Assembly: GCA_963847615.1 (NCBI GenBank)
Contig: CAWKAN010000017.1
Span: forward strand, 372,001-436,000
DNA length: 64,000 nt
Reading direction: 5' to 3'
DNA from: Palsa-883 sp963847615
GTDB taxonomy: Bacteria; Pseudomonadota; Alphaproteobacteria; Acetobacterales; Acetobacteraceae
Within the stretch, counting starts at the first letter, position 1. Every line of letters begins with the position of its first letter. This document shows positions 46,690 through 55,485 of the stretch, one piece after another. Both the position numbers and the translations under genes were made by a program. The notes under the pieces are model-generated. The model was not told where the DNA came from, did no database searches, and saw only the letters and a list, made by a program, of their open reading frames with translations.

Positions 46690-47490
46690 GCCACCCGCGT
46701 CTGCCCGCTCGCCGCCACCGCCGCGCCACCACCGGGACAAGTGCCCGGTGGCAGGCGGTGCATGGGGTATTGCCCGCATTTGCCTGAACCGCGCCGCCGG
46801 CCCGAGGCCAGGCCGCGGTCCGATGCGCCCCCTCGCCGCCCCCCCCTCGGCACCGCCGCGCCACGTTGCATGGGGTCTTGCCCGCATTTGTCAGAACCGC
46901 CCCGCCGGCCCGAGGCCAGGCCCGGCCCGGCCCACCCGCGTCTGCCCGCTCGCCGCCACCGCCGCGCCACCACCGGGACAAGTGCCCGGTGGCAGGCGGT
47001 GCATGGGGTATTGCCCGCATTTGCCTGAACCGCGCCGCCGGCCCGAGGCCAGGCCGCGGTGCGATGCGCCCCCGCGCCGCCCCCATCGGCACCACCGCGC
47101 CACGTTGCATGGGGTCTTGCCCGCATTTTGCCGGAACCGCCCGCCGGCCCGAGGACAGGTCCCGGCCCGGCCCACCCGCGTCTGCCCGCTCGCCGCCACC
47201 GCCGCGCCACCACCGGGACAAGTGCCCGGTGGCAGGCGTTGCATGGGGTCTTGCCAGCATTTGCCGGAACCGCCCCGCCGGCCCGAGGCCAGGCCGCGCT
47301 GCGATCCGCCCGCGCCACCCCCCATCGGCACCACCGCGCCACGTTGCATGGGGTCTTGCCCGCATTTTGTCGGAACCGCCCCGCCGGCCGAGGCCAGGCC
47401 GTGGTGCGATCCACCCCGCGCCGCCCGCTCCGCCACCACCGCGCCAACTGCCCGGTGGCAGGCGTTGCATGGGGGCGTGTTCGGATTTGC
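46690..47490. repeat. Tandem array of a 240-bp unit, about 3.3 copies
   Basis: The landmark CACCCGCGTCTGCCCGCTCG occurs at 46692, 46933 and 47173, giving a period of 240-241. Each unit has two related halves, so the core GCATGGGG...TTGCC(A/C)GCAT...GAACCGC recurs seven times (about 46760, 46868, 47001, 47107, 47241, 47346, 47467). One half of each unit contains the perfect hairpin CCACCGGG-N7-CCCGGTGG. It occupies most of the 1.2 kb between metG and holB. All frames on both strands stay largely open, but no protein is recognised. The remaining bases up to 47777 show nothing else. Confidence 0.85.
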
Positions 47491-47777
47491 CAAATCGCGG
47501 CAGCGGGCGGGAAAAGCCGCTCCCGGCATGGATCGGCCACTCGCCAGCCGCCCCCCTCCTGCCCCGCCGGCGGCCAACCCAGCGTTGCCGCGGCGACGCC
47601 CGCAGCCGCGCGCGCCACCAGCTGCCCGGCCTCGCCCACCGCCCCGATGCCACCCATCCAGCCGCCGCTCGGCGGCGTCGCGCGACGCCTGTTCTCCATT
47701 CGTGCTAGATGGGGCCCACCCGGCCGGCGCCAATGGCGACCCGCCGCTCCGCTCCAAGCGGCGCCCGGCCCGCCGGC

Positions 47778-48797
47778 TCAGCCGCGCAGCATCCCCAGCC
47801 CGGCAACCAGCGCCTGGCGCTTGTCGAGCGCGAAGCGTTCGGTCTCGTCCTGCAGCCGCGACAATGCCTGCCAGACCTCGCCCCAGGCGTCCGGCGAGCG
47901 CAGCGCGACGATCCGCGCCTGCTCCGGGTCCGCTCGGCCGCGCACCGCCTCGCGCACCGCGGCGGCCAGGCTGGTGCGCAACATGTCCATGAAGGTGGAG
48001 AACCCGCTTTCCCCCCGCAGCAGCGTATCGGCCAGCGCATAGGCGCGGCCGGCCGGCAGGTTGGGCAGCGCGGCCAGCACCTCGTCCACCAGCGCGGCGA
48101 TCTTGAGCCCCTCGGCGTCGGCCAGTCGCAGCGCGCGGCCGGGGGAGCCTTCGGCCAGCGTGATCAGCCGCAGCCGCTCGTCCTCCGACAGCTCCGGCAG
48201 GCAGGCGGCGAGCAACAAGGCCATCGCCGCGTCATCCAGCGGGTCGAGGCGCAGGCGGCGGCAGCGGCTGCGGATGGTGGGCAGCAGCCGCCCGGGCGCC
48301 GCACAGCACAGGATCAGCAGGGCGCGGGCGGGCGGTTCCTCCAGCACCTTGAGCAGCGCGTTGGCCGAGGCCTGGTTGAGGTCCTCCGCCCCGTCGACGA
48401 CCACGACGCGCCAACCGCCCTCGGCCGGCGTCAGGCTCATGAAGCCGCCGATGCGCCGGACGTCGTCCACCGCGATCTGGCTGCGCTGGCGGCCGGTCTT
48501 CTCGTTGACGCCAAGCTCGACGGTCAGCAGGTCGGCGTGCGAGCCGGCGGCGACGCGGCGGAAGGTCGGGTGCGCGGGGTCGAGCGCGAGGTCGCCGACG
48601 GCGGACAGATCGGCCGGCAGGCCGGCCAGCAGGCGGCGGGCGAAGCGGAAGGCGAGCGTGGCCTTCCCCACCCCGTCCGGGCCGGTGATCAGCCAGGCAT
48701 GGTGCATCCGCCCGGCGCGCAACGCGTCCAGGATGGTGGCCTCGGCGGCGTGGTGACCGAGGAGAAGCGGGTTGGCGCGGGGCGCGGGGGCGGGCAT
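47778..48797 (-). CDS. holB: DNA polymerase III delta' subunit
   Basis: This 339-residue AAA+ protein starts at the ATG followed by PAPAPRANPLLLGHHAAE. It has a P-loop (TGPDGVGKATLAFRFARRLL), the DEAD-box-like strand VVVVDGAEDLNQASANALLK with VLEEPP, and the sensor region RSRCRRLRLDPL. Delta' is the stationary part of the clamp loader that places the sliding clamp on DNA. In most alphaproteobacteria tmk precedes holB, whereas here an unrelated region lies upstream. A longer frame upstream is rejected for lack of similarity. A 1.2-kb gap with repeats separates it from metG. Confidence 0.9.
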   Translation of the reverse strand: MPAPAPRANPLLLGHHAAEATILDALRAGRMHHAWLITGPDGVGKATLAFRFARRLLAGLPADLSAVGDLALDPAHPTFRRVAAGSHADLLTVELGVNEKTGRQRSQIAVDDVRRIGGFMSLTPAEGGWRVVVVDGAEDLNQASANALLKVLEEPPARALLILCCAAPGRLLPTIRSRCRRLRLDPLDDAAMALLLAACLPELSEDERLRLITLAEGSPGRALRLADAEGLKIAALVDEVLAALPNLPAGRAYALADTLLRGESGFSTFMDMLRTSLAAAVREAVRGRADPEQARIVALRSPDAWGEVWQALSRLQDETERFALDKRQALVAGLGMLRG

Positions 48798-49453
48798 GGA
48801 CCGCAGTATACCGCACCGCGCGGCGCCACCCAGACGGCCCGGCATGACCGCACGGCGCCGGCCGCGCGCAGTGGCCTCCTGCCGGTCCAACCCGCACCGA
48901 CCCAACGGCCGCTTCGTGGTGGCAGACCGGGTCTGGGCGGCCAAGGCCGGGTGTTCGTGCCGGTGGTGCTCGCCGACCCGGCCGACGGCGGTCGTTCCGG
49001 AGACGTCGAATCCTTCAGCACGCCACCAAGGCGCCAGTCGGGCTCCAACCGCATGCCGTTTCGTACCCTACGAAACGACATGCCCCTGCCCCGCATGGGC
49101 GGCAACGCAAGCTGCCCGCGTGGCGCAGGTGTCCTGCCGGGAGACCGCCCAACGGCCACAGGTTGCCCCCTGCCCGGCTCGCCGCGCGCCGCGAGCTGCC
49201 GCGGTTGCCAGATGTTCGTATCGCGGCTTAACCTTCCGCCGGTTTCGCACCCTTCGCCGCGCCCCCGCGCACACCAGGCGAGACCGTGTTGAACGCCTGG
49301 GCGGGACTTCCTTGGCTGGGGTGCGCCGATCGGAATGGTGATCTCTGGCTGCGCCAGCCAAGGCCAACCGGCGCGCAGTCAACGGCAACAGCGTGCCGCG
49401 GGTTCGTAACGCATGACCCGGACCGGGCACGCACAGAATGGGAGCAGCGGACA
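48798..49453. other. Divergent intergenic region with two inverted repeats
   Basis: This stretch of 656 bases between holB (minus) and the PrpD-family gene (plus) has no recognised gene. It holds a 33-bp near-perfect palindrome at 49051-49083 and a looser inverted repeat, CCTTGGCTGG at 49310-49319 with CCAGCCAAGG at 49354-49363. Both are candidate regulatory sites for the plus-strand gene. Confidence 0.55.
49051..49083. promoter_or_regulatory. 33-bp palindrome, probable operator
   Basis: CGTTTCGTA at 49057-49065 is repeated exactly in inverted form at 49069-49077 around CCC. GCATG at 49051-49055 is matched by CATGC at 49079-49083. Only one base pair breaks the symmetry. The size and symmetry fit a dimeric repressor site (TetR, GntR or similar). 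The regulator is unknown. Confidence 0.5.
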
Positions 49454-50800
49454 ATGGGTACCACGGAAAAGCTGGCACAATGGATCGTCGCCACCACCTC
49501 GGACGACATTCCGGAAGCGGCGTTCGCCCAGGCCAGGAAATCGATCCTGGATTATATCGGCACGGCGATCCAAGGCTCCACCACCGACCTTGGCGGGATG
49601 ATCCTCGACCTGACGCGCGAGCAGGGCGGCAATCCGCAGGCGCGGGTCATCGCCACCAACATCCGCACCGCGACCGCCGCCGCCGCCTTCGCCAATGGCG
49701 CCATCGGCCACGCCGCCGACTACGACAACCTCGGCGGCGTCGGCGGCCATCCGGCCACCGTTCTCACGCCCACCACCTTGGCGCTGGCCGAGGAGCTGCA
49801 CCTGTCCGGCCGGCAACTGCTGACCGCCTGGGCGGTCGCCTACGAGGTGGGCACCCGGCTGAGCGCCAACCTTCACCCGGAGCGCGATTGGCATCCGACC
49901 GCGATCTTCGGCACGATGGCGGCCGCCGTCGCGGCCAGCAAGCTGATGGGCCTCGATGTCTGGAAGACCCGCATGGCGCTCGGCATCGCCGGGTCGCAGG
50001 CCGCCGGGCTGCGCCGCAATTTCGGCACCATGACGAAGCCGTTCCACCCCGGCAACGCGGCGCGCAGCGGCGTCATCGCCGCCAAGCTCGCCGCGCGCGG
50101 CTACACCGCCGATCCCGACATCATCGAGGGCCGGCAGGGCTACGCCGACAATTTCGGCGGCCCGAAATGCAACATCCCCGCGATGACCCAGTTCCTCGGC
50201 CACCTCTACTACCTGGCGACCGAGGGCACGCGGATCAAGCCGTGGCCGTGCTGCGGCGGCAACCACCAGACGCTGACCAACCTGTTCGACTTCCTGGACC
50301 GCGAGCCGATCAAGCCGGAGCAGGTGGAAGCGATCGAGCATATCGGCCCGAACGTGCCTTGCACCGGCGCCCTGTTGCGCGACGAGGTGCGGGAGGGGCT
50401 GGAGGGCAAGTTCTGCCTGCGTTACAACATCTCGGCCGCGCTGATCGACGGCAAGGTCGATCTCGACACGTTCAGCGACGCGCGCGCGGAACGCGGCGAT
50501 CTGCAGGCGTTCATGGCGCGGGTGCGCCTGGTGCGCAATTCCGACGTCGCCCTGCGCCGCCCGCACATCGCGGACGGCAACCCCGACGCCAAGCTGCGCA
50601 TCCAGATGAAGGACGGCCGCGTGCACGAGATCGTGTTCGGCACCGCAAGGCACCTGACCCCGGAAGAGACGGTGGTAAAATTCCGCGCCAATGCGGGCCT
50701 GGCCCTGGATGGCGATCGGATCGCCCGTTGCATCGAGCTGGTGGGGCGGCTGGAGAGCGTCGCCGATGTCGCCACGGTGCTCGATACGGTAACGACCTGA
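49454..50800 (+). CDS. MmgE/PrpD family protein
   Basis: This 448-residue protein has the 2-methylcitrate dehydratase fold: LDYIGTAIQGS, an ANGAIGHAADYDN segment for the active-site entrance, GSQAAGLRRNFGTMTKPFHP in the central helices and PWPCCGGNHQTLTN. Family members dehydrate or isomerise citrate-like acids (PrpD, cis-aconitate decarboxylase), and many are uncharacterised. Start at the ATG in GGACAATGGGT. It is convergent with badH and separated from it by a strong hairpin, so a link to the ring-cleavage cluster is only by proximity. Confidence 0.88.
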   Translation: MGTTEKLAQWIVATTSDDIPEAAFAQARKSILDYIGTAIQGSTTDLGGMILDLTREQGGNPQARVIATNIRTATAAAAFANGAIGHAADYDNLGGVGGHPATVLTPTTLALAEELHLSGRQLLTAWAVAYEVGTRLSANLHPERDWHPTAIFGTMAAAVAASKLMGLDVWKTRMALGIAGSQAAGLRRNFGTMTKPFHPGNAARSGVIAAKLAARGYTADPDIIEGRQGYADNFGGPKCNIPAMTQFLGHLYYLATEGTRIKPWPCCGGNHQTLTNLFDFLDREPIKPEQVEAIEHIGPNVPCTGALLRDEVREGLEGKFCLRYNISAALIDGKVDLDTFSDARAERGDLQAFMARVRLVRNSDVALRRPHIADGNPDAKLRIQMKDGRVHEIVFGTARHLTPEETVVKFRANAGLALDGDRIARCIELVGRLESVADVATVLDTVTT

Positions 50801-50841
50801 AGACGGACCCGCAACCGGTAGCCCCGGCCGGGACGGACGGC

Positions 50842-50869
50842 CCATGACCGCGCGGCGGCGCGGTCATGG
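50842..50869. terminator. Hairpin between convergent genes
   Basis: CCATGACCGCGC and its exact complement GCGCGGTCATGG flank a GGCG loop, a 12-bp perfect stem. It lies 42 bases after the PrpD-family stop and 110 before the end of badH, so it may end transcripts from both sides. There is no clear T-tract. Confidence 0.55.
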
Positions 50870-50978
50870 CGCCGGCGCCCGCTGCCTAGCCGGCGGGCGA
50901 TCGTCCTGAGGCCGACAGTGTCGAATCAGCGCCGTTCGGCCGGCAGCGATCCCGCGCGCCGGCCGCGCGACCGCTGCG

Positions 50979-51725
50979 TCAGCCGACCATCGTCAGCCCG
51001 CCGCTGACGCTGAGCACCTGCGCCGTCACGTAATCCGAACGCGCGCTGGCGAAGAACAGGATCGCGTCGGCCAGTTCCTGCGGCTGGGCGATGCGGCGGA
51101 ACGGGATCGCCTTCTCCAGCGCCAGCCTCACCTTTTCCGGCTGGGCGGCGAACAGCGGCGTATCGGTCGGGCCCGGGCAGACGCAGTTGACGGTGATGTG
51201 GTAGCGCGCCGTCTCGCGCGCCAGCGACTTGGTGAAGGCGATCATGCCGCCCTTGGCCCCGGCATAGACCGTCTCGCCCAGGCTGCCGACGCGCCCGGCG
51301 TCGCTGGCCACGTTGACGATCTTGCCATAGCCGTTCGCCGCCATCGCCGGCACCAGCTTCTGGGTCAGCCCGATCGGCCCGCGCAGGTTGATCGCCAGCA
51401 CGCGGTCCATGAACTCCGAGGTATTCTCCAGGAACGGTTGGATGCGGTCCCAGCCGGCGGCGTTCACCAGGACGTCCACCCGGCCATGGCGTTCCAGCAC
51501 GCCGGCGGCGCAGGCATCGACCGAGCCCAGGTCGGCGAGGTCGAGCGCCGCGTAGTCGATCGCCAGCCCGCCGGCCTTCGCCTCCGCCGCGATCGCCGCG
51601 CCGCCCTCCTGGTTGATGTCCGCGACGATCACCTTCGCCCCCTGGCGGGCGAACTCCAGCGCGGTGGCCTTGCCGATGCCGGAGGCGCCCCCGGTCACCA
51701 GGGCGGTCTTGCCGTCGAGTCTCAT
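50979..51725 (-). CDS. badH: 2-hydroxycyclohexanecarboxyl-CoA dehydrogenase-like SDR (BadH)
   Basis: This 248-residue short-chain dehydrogenase has the cofactor motif TGGASGIGKA at the N-terminus, catalytic Ser in VASDAGRVG and Tyr/Lys in YAGAKGG. NVASDAGRVGS, CPGPTDTPLF and the end VLSVSGGLTMVG closely follow R. palustris BadH as I remember it. BadH oxidises 2-hydroxycyclohexanecarboxyl-CoA to the 2-keto form with NAD+. It lies 40 bases after the acyl-CoA dehydrogenase gene on the same strand, probably expressed from the operator-bearing promoter upstream of that gene. Confidence 0.8.
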   Translation of the reverse strand: MRLDGKTALVTGGASGIGKATALEFARQGAKVIVADINQEGGAAIAAEAKAGGLAIDYAALDLADLGSVDACAAGVLERHGRVDVLVNAAGWDRIQPFLENTSEFMDRVLAINLRGPIGLTQKLVPAMAANGYGKIVNVASDAGRVGSLGETVYAGAKGGMIAFTKSLARETARYHITVNCVCPGPTDTPLFAAQPEKVRLALEKAIPFRRIAQPQELADAILFFASARSDYVTAQVLSVSGGLTMVG

Positions 51726-51765
51726 GCTGCTCTCCCGGAATGGAAATCCACTGTCGTGCGGTCGG

Positions 51766-52899
51766 TCATGACGCGATCGCCCGGCTGATCACCAGGCGCT
51801 GGATGTCGTTGGTGCCCTCATAGATACGCGTCACGCGGGCGGCGCGATACAGCCGCTCCACCACGGCATCCGCGATATAGCCGGCGCCGCCGAAGGTCTG
51901 CACCGCATCGGAACAGACCCGCTCGGCCATGTCGGAGGCGAACAGTTTCGCCATCGAGGCTTCCTTCAGGCACGCCATCCCGCGGCTGCGCAAATCCGCC
52001 GCGTGCAGCACCAGCAGCCGCGCCGCCAGGATCTGCGTCGCCATCTCGGCCAGCCGGTGCGACACCGCCTGGTACTCGTAGATCACCTTGCCGAAGCTCT
52101 TGCGCTGCTGCGCGTAGGCCAGCGCAAGCTCGTAGGCAGCGCGCGCGATGCCGACCGCCTGCGCGGCGATGCCGATGCGCCCGCCCTCCAGATTGGACAA
52201 CGCGATGCGGTAGCCCTGGCCTTCCGCACCCAGCCGGTTCGCCGCCGGCACTTCCATGTCGTCGAAATGGATCTCGCAGGTGTCCGAGGCGTTCTGCCCC
52301 ATCTTCTTCTCGACGCGCCCGACCCGGTAGCCCGGGTCTTTCGTCTCGACGATGAAGGCGGTGATGCCGCGCTTGCCCTTGCCTGGGTCGGTGCTGGCGA
52401 ACACCAGGCACACGTCGGCGTTTTTGCCAGTGGTGATGTATTGCTTGGTGCCGCTGAGCACGTAGGCGTCGCCGCGCCGCACCGCGCGGGTGCGCAAGGC
52501 CGCCGCGTCGGACCCGCCGGACGGTTCGGTCAGCGCGAAGGCGCTGAGATATTCGCCGCGCGCCATCGGGCGCAGGTATTTCTCCTTCTGCGCCGGCGTG
52601 CCGTAGGCGACCACCGGGCCGCAGCCGACCGAGTTGTGCCCGCTCATGACGCAGGCGGTGGCGGCATCGCCCGCGGCGATTTCCTCCATCGCCAGCGCGT
52701 AGCAGACGTAGTCGGTCCCGGCGCCGCCCCATTCGGCCGGCACCGTCATGCCGAGCAGGCCGAGCCGGCCCATCTCCCGCAGCGCCTCGCGCGGGAACGT
52801 GGCGGTGCGTTCCCACTCGCCGGCGTGGGGCGCCAGATGGCGTTGCGCGAATTCGCGCGCCATATCCCGGATCATCTCTTGTTCTTCGGTGAGGATCAT
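51766..52899 (-). CDS. aliB: Acyl-CoA dehydrogenase, probable cyclohexanecarboxyl-CoA dehydrogenase (AliB)
   Basis: This 377-residue flavoprotein starts MILTEEQEMIRDMAREFAQR. FALTEPSGGSDAAAL (FAD loop), YITTGKNADVCLVFA, QAVGIARAAYELALAYAQQR, QTFGGAGY and the C-terminal ARVTRIYEGTNDIQR with catalytic Glu are all present. In the cyclohexanecarboxylate pathway AliB makes cyclohex-1-ene-1-carboxyl-CoA. The neighbours badH, badI and aliA support this role over a general fatty-acid one. A 14-bp inverted-repeat operator sits 25-38 bases upstream of the start. Electron acceptor is presumably ETF. Confidence 0.82.
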   Translation of the reverse strand: MILTEEQEMIRDMAREFAQRHLAPHAGEWERTATFPREALREMGRLGLLGMTVPAEWGGAGTDYVCYALAMEEIAAGDAATACVMSGHNSVGCGPVVAYGTPAQKEKYLRPMARGEYLSAFALTEPSGGSDAAALRTRAVRRGDAYVLSGTKQYITTGKNADVCLVFASTDPGKGKRGITAFIVETKDPGYRVGRVEKKMGQNASDTCEIHFDDMEVPAANRLGAEGQGYRIALSNLEGGRIGIAAQAVGIARAAYELALAYAQQRKSFGKVIYEYQAVSHRLAEMATQILAARLLVLHAADLRSRGMACLKEASMAKLFASDMAERVCSDAVQTFGGAGYIADAVVERLYRAARVTRIYEGTNDIQRLVISRAIAS

Positions 52900-52923
52900 C
52901 GGTAATATCACGCCGGAAATGAA

Positions 52924-52937
52924 TGAACGATCGGTCG
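52924..52937. promoter_or_regulatory. TGAACG-type operator between aliB and badI
   Basis: TGAACGATCGGTCG contains GAACG and CGGTC around two bases (an inverted repeat with one mismatch). It matches the perfect site at 55309-55322 in 12 of 14 positions. It lies in the divergent aliB/badI promoter region and is a likely binding site for the TetR-type regulator encoded at 58104. Confidence 0.6.
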
Positions 52938-53087
52938 GTTGGTGATGGTCCCTCCGCGACGGCGCGAAGTCAAGTTGCCCGCACGGCCCGGCCCGGCGAT
53001 CCGACGCCGGCCGTTTGCAATAAGTCCCCCATGGCCCCGCGAAGCGGCCGCAGCATTCCCGATGGTTCCTGGATGGAAGGAAAACCG

Positions 53088-53882
53088 ATGACCGAGGCAC
53101 CGAACTACACCGACCTGCTCTACGCGGAGAAGGACGGCGTCGCCACCATCACGATCAACCGGCCGGAGAAATACAACGCGTTCCGCGGCATCACCTGCGA
53201 CGAGCTGCTGCACGCGTTCAACCGCGCCGGCTGGAACAAGGCGATCGGCGTGATCGTGCTGACCGGCGCCGGCACCAAGGCGTTCTGCACCGGCGGCGAC
53301 CAGTCGGCGCACGCCGGAGCCTACGACGGCAAGGGCACCGTCGGCCTGCCGATGGAGGCGCTGCACGCCATCATCCGCGGCGTGCCGCAGCCGGTCATCG
53401 CCAAGGTGCGCGGCTATGCGATCGGCGGCGGCAACGTGCTGGCGACGCTGTGCGACCTGACCATCGCCGGCGAGAGCGCCCAGCTCGGCCAGGTCGGCCC
53501 CAAGATGGGCTCGGTCGATCCCGGCTTCGGCACCGCCTATCTGGCGCGCGTCGTCGGCGAGAAGAAGGCGCGCGAGATCTGGTACCTGTGCCGGCGCTAC
53601 ACCGCGCAGGAGGCCCTGGCCATGGGCCTGGTGAACAAGGTCGTGCCGGACGACCAGCTCGATGCCGAGGTGGACGCCTGGTGCCGCGAGATCGTCGAAC
53701 GCAGCCCGACGGCGATCGCCATCGCCAAGCGGTCGTTCAACGCCGACAGCGACAACATCGCCGGCATCGGCGCGCTGGGGATGCAGGCGCTGAAACTCTA
53801 TTATGACAGTGCCGAATCGAAAGAGGGCGTGGCCTCGTTCCTGGAGAAGCGCAAGCCCGATTTCCGCCGCTACGCCAAATAG
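53088..53882 (+). CDS. badI: 2-ketocyclohexanecarboxyl-CoA hydrolase (BadI)
   Basis: This 264-residue crotonase-fold protein shares long blocks with R. palustris BadI as I remember it: INRPEKYNAFRGITCDEL, FCTGGDQSAHAGAYDGKGTV, GYAIGGGNVLATLCDLTI, GQVGPKMGSVDPGFGTAYLA and VVGEKKAREIWYLCRRY. BadI hydrates and opens the ring of 2-ketocyclohexanecarboxyl-CoA to give pimeloyl-CoA, and the gene is a good marker of the alicyclic-acid pathway. Start chosen at the ATG with AAGGAAA six bases upstream. It is divergent from aliB across the shared operator. Confidence 0.9.
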   Translation: MTEAPNYTDLLYAEKDGVATITINRPEKYNAFRGITCDELLHAFNRAGWNKAIGVIVLTGAGTKAFCTGGDQSAHAGAYDGKGTVGLPMEALHAIIRGVPQPVIAKVRGYAIGGGNVLATLCDLTIAGESAQLGQVGPKMGSVDPGFGTAYLARVVGEKKAREIWYLCRRYTAQEALAMGLVNKVVPDDQLDAEVDAWCREIVERSPTAIAIAKRSFNADSDNIAGIGALGMQALKLYYDSAESKEGVASFLEKRKPDFRRYAK

Positions 53883-53897
53883 CTGAAAAAGGACCTT

Positions 53898-53920
53898 CCC
53901 CCTCCCCTTGCGGGAGGGGG
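53898..53920. terminator. GC-rich hairpin after badI
   Basis: CCCCCTCCC and GGGAGGGGG form a 9-bp perfect stem with a CTTGC loop, 16 bases after the badI stop. It resembles the short palindromic intergenic repeats common in GC-rich alphaproteobacteria. The converging CoA-transferase gene ends 130 bases beyond. Confidence 0.5.
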
Positions 53921-54050
53921 CAGGGGGAGGGGTAAAGCCCGCACGCAATCCCACGTTTCCCTGTCGCGACGCCCGCAACCCAGGTCCGCTCTGCGGCCCA
54001 TGCCCCACAGCGGAGGACGAGAACGTTCCGCTACAGGCACGCCCGGCATC

Positions 54051-55175
54051 TCAGGCTCGTTCCGGCGCCAACCGATCGGTGTCCGCGCCAAGCGCGGGCG
54101 AGCGCTTGTCCGCGGCCACGCCACGGAAGATCGGCAGCACCGGCACCGGCAACGCCGGCAAGGTCGTTCCGCTGCCGGAGGCCGTGCCGCGGAACAGCCC
54201 GCGCGCCGCGACGTGCGGATCCGCCATCGCCTCCCGCAGGCTGGCGACGACGGAACAGCAGCAATCCTGGCCGGCGAACACCGCCCGCCAATGCGCACCG
54301 GGCTTGCCGCGCAGGATCGCGGCAATCCCCGCGATGGTGGCAGCCGGGTCCCGCGCGTCATCGCGCAGCGCGGGCGCCAGATCGATCAGCGTGCAGAACG
54401 TCTCCCAGAATTTCTGCTCGATCGCCGCCACCGCCACCAGCCGGTCGTCCGCGGCGGGGAACAAATGGTAGCGCGGCGTGCCGCCGGTCACCAGGTCGGT
54501 GGCGTTGCCCGCCCATTCCCCGCTGCCCAGCGCCTTGCCGATCGCCCAGTACATGAACGGAAAGATATGATCCGTCATCGCCACGTCCAGATAGCAGCCG
54601 CGCCCGCTGGCCTGCCGGGCGATGACCGCCAGCAGGATGTTCATGAACGCCGGATAGGACCCGGCGGCGATATCGGCGAGCAGCGCCGGCGGGATCACCG
54701 GCCGGGCCGGCTCGCCGCTGGACAGCGACAGCAGGCCGGTGTCGCCGATGTAATTCAGATCGTGCCCCGCGACGTCGCGCTTCGGCCCGCTCTGGCCATA
54801 GCCGGTGATGGCACAATAGATCACCCGCGGATTGACCGCGGCGATCGCCGCATAGCCAAGGCCAAGCCGATCCATCACGCCCGGGCGGAACTGTTCGATG
54901 ACGATGTCCGCCCGCGCCAGCAGCGGCCCCAGCCGCGCCTTCTGCGCCTGGTCCTTCAGGTCGAGCGCGACACTCGCCTTCCCCCGATTGAGCAGCGCGA
55001 AATTGGTGCTGTCGGCGCCCCAGCGCGGCACGTAGCTGCGCATCTCGTCGCCGGCGGGCGGACGTTCGATCTTCACCACCTCGGCGCCCGCCTCGGCCAG
55101 CATCAGCGCGGCCAGCGGCCCGGGCAGCAGGGTGGTGAAGTCAAGCACAAGAAGGCCGGCGAGTGGCGAGGTCAT
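54051..55175 (-). CDS. CaiB/BaiF family CoA-transferase in the ring-cleavage cluster
   Basis: This 374-residue family III CoA-transferase has LAGLLVLDFTTLLPGPLAAL, EAGAEVVKIERPPAGDEMRS, FALLNRGKASVALDLKD, GLGYAAIAAVNPRVIYCAIT and GYGQSGPKRDVAGHDLNYIG, the last containing the Asp expected at the catalytic position. The enzyme swaps CoA between acids through an anhydride intermediate. Here it could activate cyclohexanecarboxylate or recycle CoA, duplicating the ligase step. It is divergent from aliA, and the promoter region carries the perfect 14-bp operator. Confidence 0.88.
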   Translation of the reverse strand: MTSPLAGLLVLDFTTLLPGPLAALMLAEAGAEVVKIERPPAGDEMRSYVPRWGADSTNFALLNRGKASVALDLKDQAQKARLGPLLARADIVIEQFRPGVMDRLGLGYAAIAAVNPRVIYCAITGYGQSGPKRDVAGHDLNYIGDTGLLSLSSGEPARPVIPPALLADIAAGSYPAFMNILLAVIARQASGRGCYLDVAMTDHIFPFMYWAIGKALGSGEWAGNATDLVTGGTPRYHLFPAADDRLVAVAAIEQKFWETFCTLIDLAPALRDDARDPAATIAGIAAILRGKPGAHWRAVFAGQDCCCSVVASLREAMADPHVAARGLFRGTASGSGTTLPALPVPVLPIFRGVAADKRSPALGADTDRLAPERA

Positions 55176-55308
55176 GGCAACCGGCTCCGGGCTGGAGGAT
55201 CGTTCTGTGTCGGCACCGGCACGGCGGACGAAGCTCGGCGGTCGGTGTCGCCGACCGTGCGCGGACCGCTGGATTTATGTCCGAGGTTGGCGCAGTATGC
55301 CAGATAAA

Positions 55309-55322
55309 TGAACGTTCGTTCG
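55309..55322. promoter_or_regulatory. TGAACG-type operator between the CoA-transferase and aliA genes
   Basis: TGAACGTTCGTTCG contains a perfect GAACG-TT-CGTTC inverted repeat. Its position between two divergent genes of the same pathway, and its near identity to the site at 52924-52937, make it a strong candidate for the TetR regulator of the cluster. Confidence 0.65.
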
Positions 55323-55485
55323 ATCGGCGGCCGACCAGGACGGGTGATCGGCCGACCGGGCGGCGCTGCCGGAGGCAAATGAACGGCACCGGATGCGCTG
55401 GAACGACGGCGGCCGAATCGAAGCAACCAAAGCGCCGGGCAGCCAATGCGCCGGCCTGCCTGACGGCGATGGAGGAAACGCAACC

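Noticed and set aside
46690..47490. CRISPR or other guide-RNA array
   Set aside because: Units are about 240 bp with conserved interiors and no unique spacers of uniform length, and no cas-like genes are nearby.
46586..47653. An N-terminal extension of metG through the repeat array
   Set aside because: MetG begins at MNKRFYV directly before the HIGH region. The upstream part is repetitive and unlike any synthetase domain.
49228..49509. Minus-strand small frame overlapping the PrpD-family start
   Set aside because: No family similarity, and it overlaps a well-supported gene start on the other strand.
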